From the NCBI GenBank assembly GCA_024689285.1, contig JAILDR010000173.1, forward strand, positions 1-21,236: DNA of 21,236 nt, written 5' to 3'. The notes beneath the pieces are model-generated. The model did not search any database, was not told the DNA's origin, and saw nothing but the letters and a program-made list of their open reading frames with translations. The number at the start of each line of letters is the position of its first letter. Position 1 is the stretch's first letter. Both the position numbers and the translations under genes were made by a program. Source of the DNA: Bacteroidales bacterium (GTDB taxonomy: Bacteria; Bacteroidota; Bacteroidia; Bacteroidales; F082). Below, in pieces: positions 20,601 to 21,236 of the stretch.

Positions 20601-21236
20601 TAAACATCTGCTTATAGACGATGTCGAAATAAGGGCTATAAGTGTTCAACAACATACGTTCAGTCTCGGCATAGTCGGCGCCGTCGAAGCTGACCTCCAC
20701 CTCAATGTTATTAAACACGCGCAAGGTGTTGGAAACGGGGTTATAGCTCACGGGATTAATGACAAGCGAACCGATGCGGATACCACGCATGGTGCCTTGC
20801 ACCTCAATAGTGGCTTCAGGCAACGAGGCAAGGCTACGGGTTTGATAGGCAGCGGCATTGTAGACAAACTCAACCTCATCAAAATTCTGGTCCTTACGAA
20901 CGGAAGGTTGCCGGGGAACTATCGTATTGATGCCGTATTCAGACAGGTGGTAATCCGTTGCCGTATAGTTGATTACATTGACATGCGGCGTGGCTCCGAA
21001 AGGCACAGCCAGCAGTTGGTGTGAGGCAGGCAGCTCGGGCGTACCGATTTCGCCGGAGGCATATGTGCCTTCGATGGCGATTTCAGAGAAGGTGCCTCTC
21101 TCCGTAGCTATCTCGATGCTCTCGATGGAGCCATAGCTGAAGGTGGCGCGAAGCGAGTTGAAGTCGCTATAAGTAATTTCAGCACTTGAAGTGCTCCGCA
21201 GATCGATGCGGCCATTTTGTGCCATTGCAAACAAGG
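17650..21236 (-). CDS. Gingipain-family (C25) cysteine protease with six surface repeats, T9SS-secreted; 5' end cut
   Basis: The frame runs off the right edge, and the visible start (LFAMAQNGR) is the end of a signal peptide, so only a few N-terminal residues are missing. Numbering the visible protein from the Met encoded at 21234 gives 1194 residues. Residues about 5-200 are the propeptide, and 225-590 the C25 catalytic domain with NYTAHGSETSW (His432) and GNCCLTGNF (Cys465, the second of the pair). The 33-residue spacing equals that of His211-Cys244 in RgpB as I recall it. The segment CFGEAMLRG and the context around both residues also match gingipains. An Ig-like domain (about 590-665) is followed by six InlB-type B-repeats (674-1110) and a T9SS sorting domain (about 1120-1194: MYPNPVSD, GMYFVRL, final KFVKK). 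It should be an outer-surface or secreted endopeptidase. Arg or Lys specificity cannot be assigned by eye. Its role in virulence or nutrition is unknown. Confidence 0.93.
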   Translation of the reverse strand, partial: LFAMAQNGRIDLRSTSSAEITYSDFNSLRATFSYGSIESIEIATERGTFSEIAIEGTYASGEIGTPELPASHQLLAVPFGATPHVNVINYTATDYHLSEYGINTIVPRQPSVRKDQNFDEVEFVYNAAAYQTRSLASLPEATIEVQGTMRGIRIGSLVINPVSYNPVSNTLRVFNNIEVEVSFDGADYAETERMLLNTYSPYFDIVYKQMFNYRQILDVYTDHPDLMAYPVHMIVVAPENYLTALQPWLNWKTQKGFYVNVVTTAQAGGNYTAIQSYVQNLYNTGVNQGATPTFLVLVGDTGQIPGKTTGNATQKVTDLYYGSVDNDYFPDMFYSRMSAENANEVTAIVNKILQYEQYTMPDPSYLDNVTLIAGWDSYWTNYVGKPTIQYAMQYYYNTAHGFTNVYNWLGQPYTNCYASLSSGTGFVNYTAHGSETSWSEPQLTKSQVNALTNTNKYFLAMGNCCLTGNFGYSQACFGEAMLRGENKAAYSYIGSCPVTYWYEDYYFGVGATSTFGQMPNINNTATGVYDGIWMDDTYNTVSSIVFLGNLAVCYAHAGNYQTSASPIYYWQAYHVLGDGSIMPFRVNPSPNTVSHASTFPAGATSFQVSAQEGSYVAISQNNVLKGVALVPASGTVNVQVASGITSGQVRIVVTKPQRQPYIQDINVGGGTQSYTVNVSANPTNGGTVTGGGTYNQGASCTVTASANAGYTFTNWTEGGNVVSTQANYTFTVTGNRTLVANFQAQPQNYTITVSANPTNGGTVGGGGTYQQGQSCTVTATPANGYTFQRWTENGNSVSTSANYTFTVTGNRTLVAQFQQQNYNITVSANPALGGTVTGGGAFHYGDNCTVSAAPASGYTFQRWTENGQQVSTNASYSFTVTGSRTLVAQFQAQSYTITASADPTTGGTVSGGGTFNYGQSCTLTATPSSGYDFINWTKNGQQVSTNATYTFNVTESAAYVAHFQRQTFTVSLTANPEEGGTLTGDGTFEYGQTAYIFASPNTGYNFVNWTENGEVFTTDEGFYVNIFSDRNFVANFEAQAVDIKVNIEPADGGEVAGEGAYSYGDQVILTVTPYENYAFVNWTENGEVVCEEPTYTFTATTTRMLTVNLISTEGLGELSGNFVMYPNPVSDKLVVETTETIDHLEIYNLLGALVYSDTDCATKVEISVSDLPSGMYFVRLKTNNNTETLKFVKK
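17905..19215 (-). repeat. Six tandem 219-bp coding repeats in the C25 protease
   Basis: Units read on the minus strand at 19215-18991, 18990-18772, 18771-18553, 18552-18334, 18333-18115 and 18114-17905 encode repeats of 75, 73, 73, 73, 73 and about 70 residues. Each has the pattern SANPxxGGTVxGGGxxxxG, CTVxAxPxxGYxFxxWTENG, then YTFTVTGxRTLVAxF. They resemble divergent InlB B-repeats, which act as stalks or adhesive domains. The first four units are close to each other and the last two more diverged. Parts of units two and three are identical at DNA level over 15 bases, which suggests recent duplication or gene conversion. Confidence 0.88.

Overview
The window reads as chromosomal DNA of a Bacteroidota organism, most likely an uncultured gut- or rumen-type member of Bacteroidales. 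Four things point there. Three large secreted proteins carry the C-terminal sorting domain of the type IX secretion system (T9SS). There is a TonB-dependent receptor with an N-terminal carboxypeptidase-like domain. There is an M56/BlaR1 protein fused to TonB C-terminal domains. Six sites match the Bacteroidota -7 promoter box TAnnTTTG, while Shine-Dalgarno sequences are mostly absent or weak. No rRNA, tRNA, CRISPR array, integrase or transposase was seen, and no gap between genes exceeds about 270 bp.

Layout, left to right. (1) 2-631 is the 3' end of a membrane-anchored HTH regulator. (2) 786-2366 and 2515-5076 encode two T9SS cargo proteins, a parallel beta-helix protein and a multidomain C10 (streptopain/PrtT-like) cysteine protease, separated by a palindromic intergenic repeat. 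(3) 5228-8559 looks like a three-gene operon: LRR lipoprotein, BlaI/MecI-type repressor, and BlaR1-like M56 metalloprotease with two TonB C-terminal domains. A candidate operator overlaps its promoter. (4) 8560-8827 holds a hairpin and short tandem repeats. (5) A nitroreductase (minus) and an SSAT-like GNAT acetyltransferase (plus) diverge from a 55-bp spacer with interleaved promoters. (6) 10032-12866 pairs a small His/Cys-rich HYC_CC_PP-type protein with a TonB receptor carrying a Cys-Cys pair in its plug, a likely metal-related unit; a second copy of the intergenic palindrome lies between them. (7) 12940-17601 is a tight operon of two paralogous SGNH proteins and an MBOAT acyltransferase, best read as an O-acetylation system for a cell-surface glycan. 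(8) 17650-21236 (minus, 5' end cut by the window edge) encodes a gingipain-family C25 protease with six 73-residue repeats and a T9SS tail.

Together the region is about the cell envelope and surface: secreted proteases of two unrelated cysteine-protease families, a T9SS beta-helix protein, an envelope-linked proteolytic signalling unit, a probable metal uptake pair and a glycan acetylation cassette. Nothing here proves a new biological system. The most distinctive assemblies are the LRR-BlaI-BlaR1/TonB/TonB operon, the SGNH-SGNH-MBOAT cassette with a hairpin near the predicted transcript start, and two consecutive genes whose predicted transcripts would be leaderless. All family assignments come from reading the sequence by eye and from memory of the families; no database search was run.
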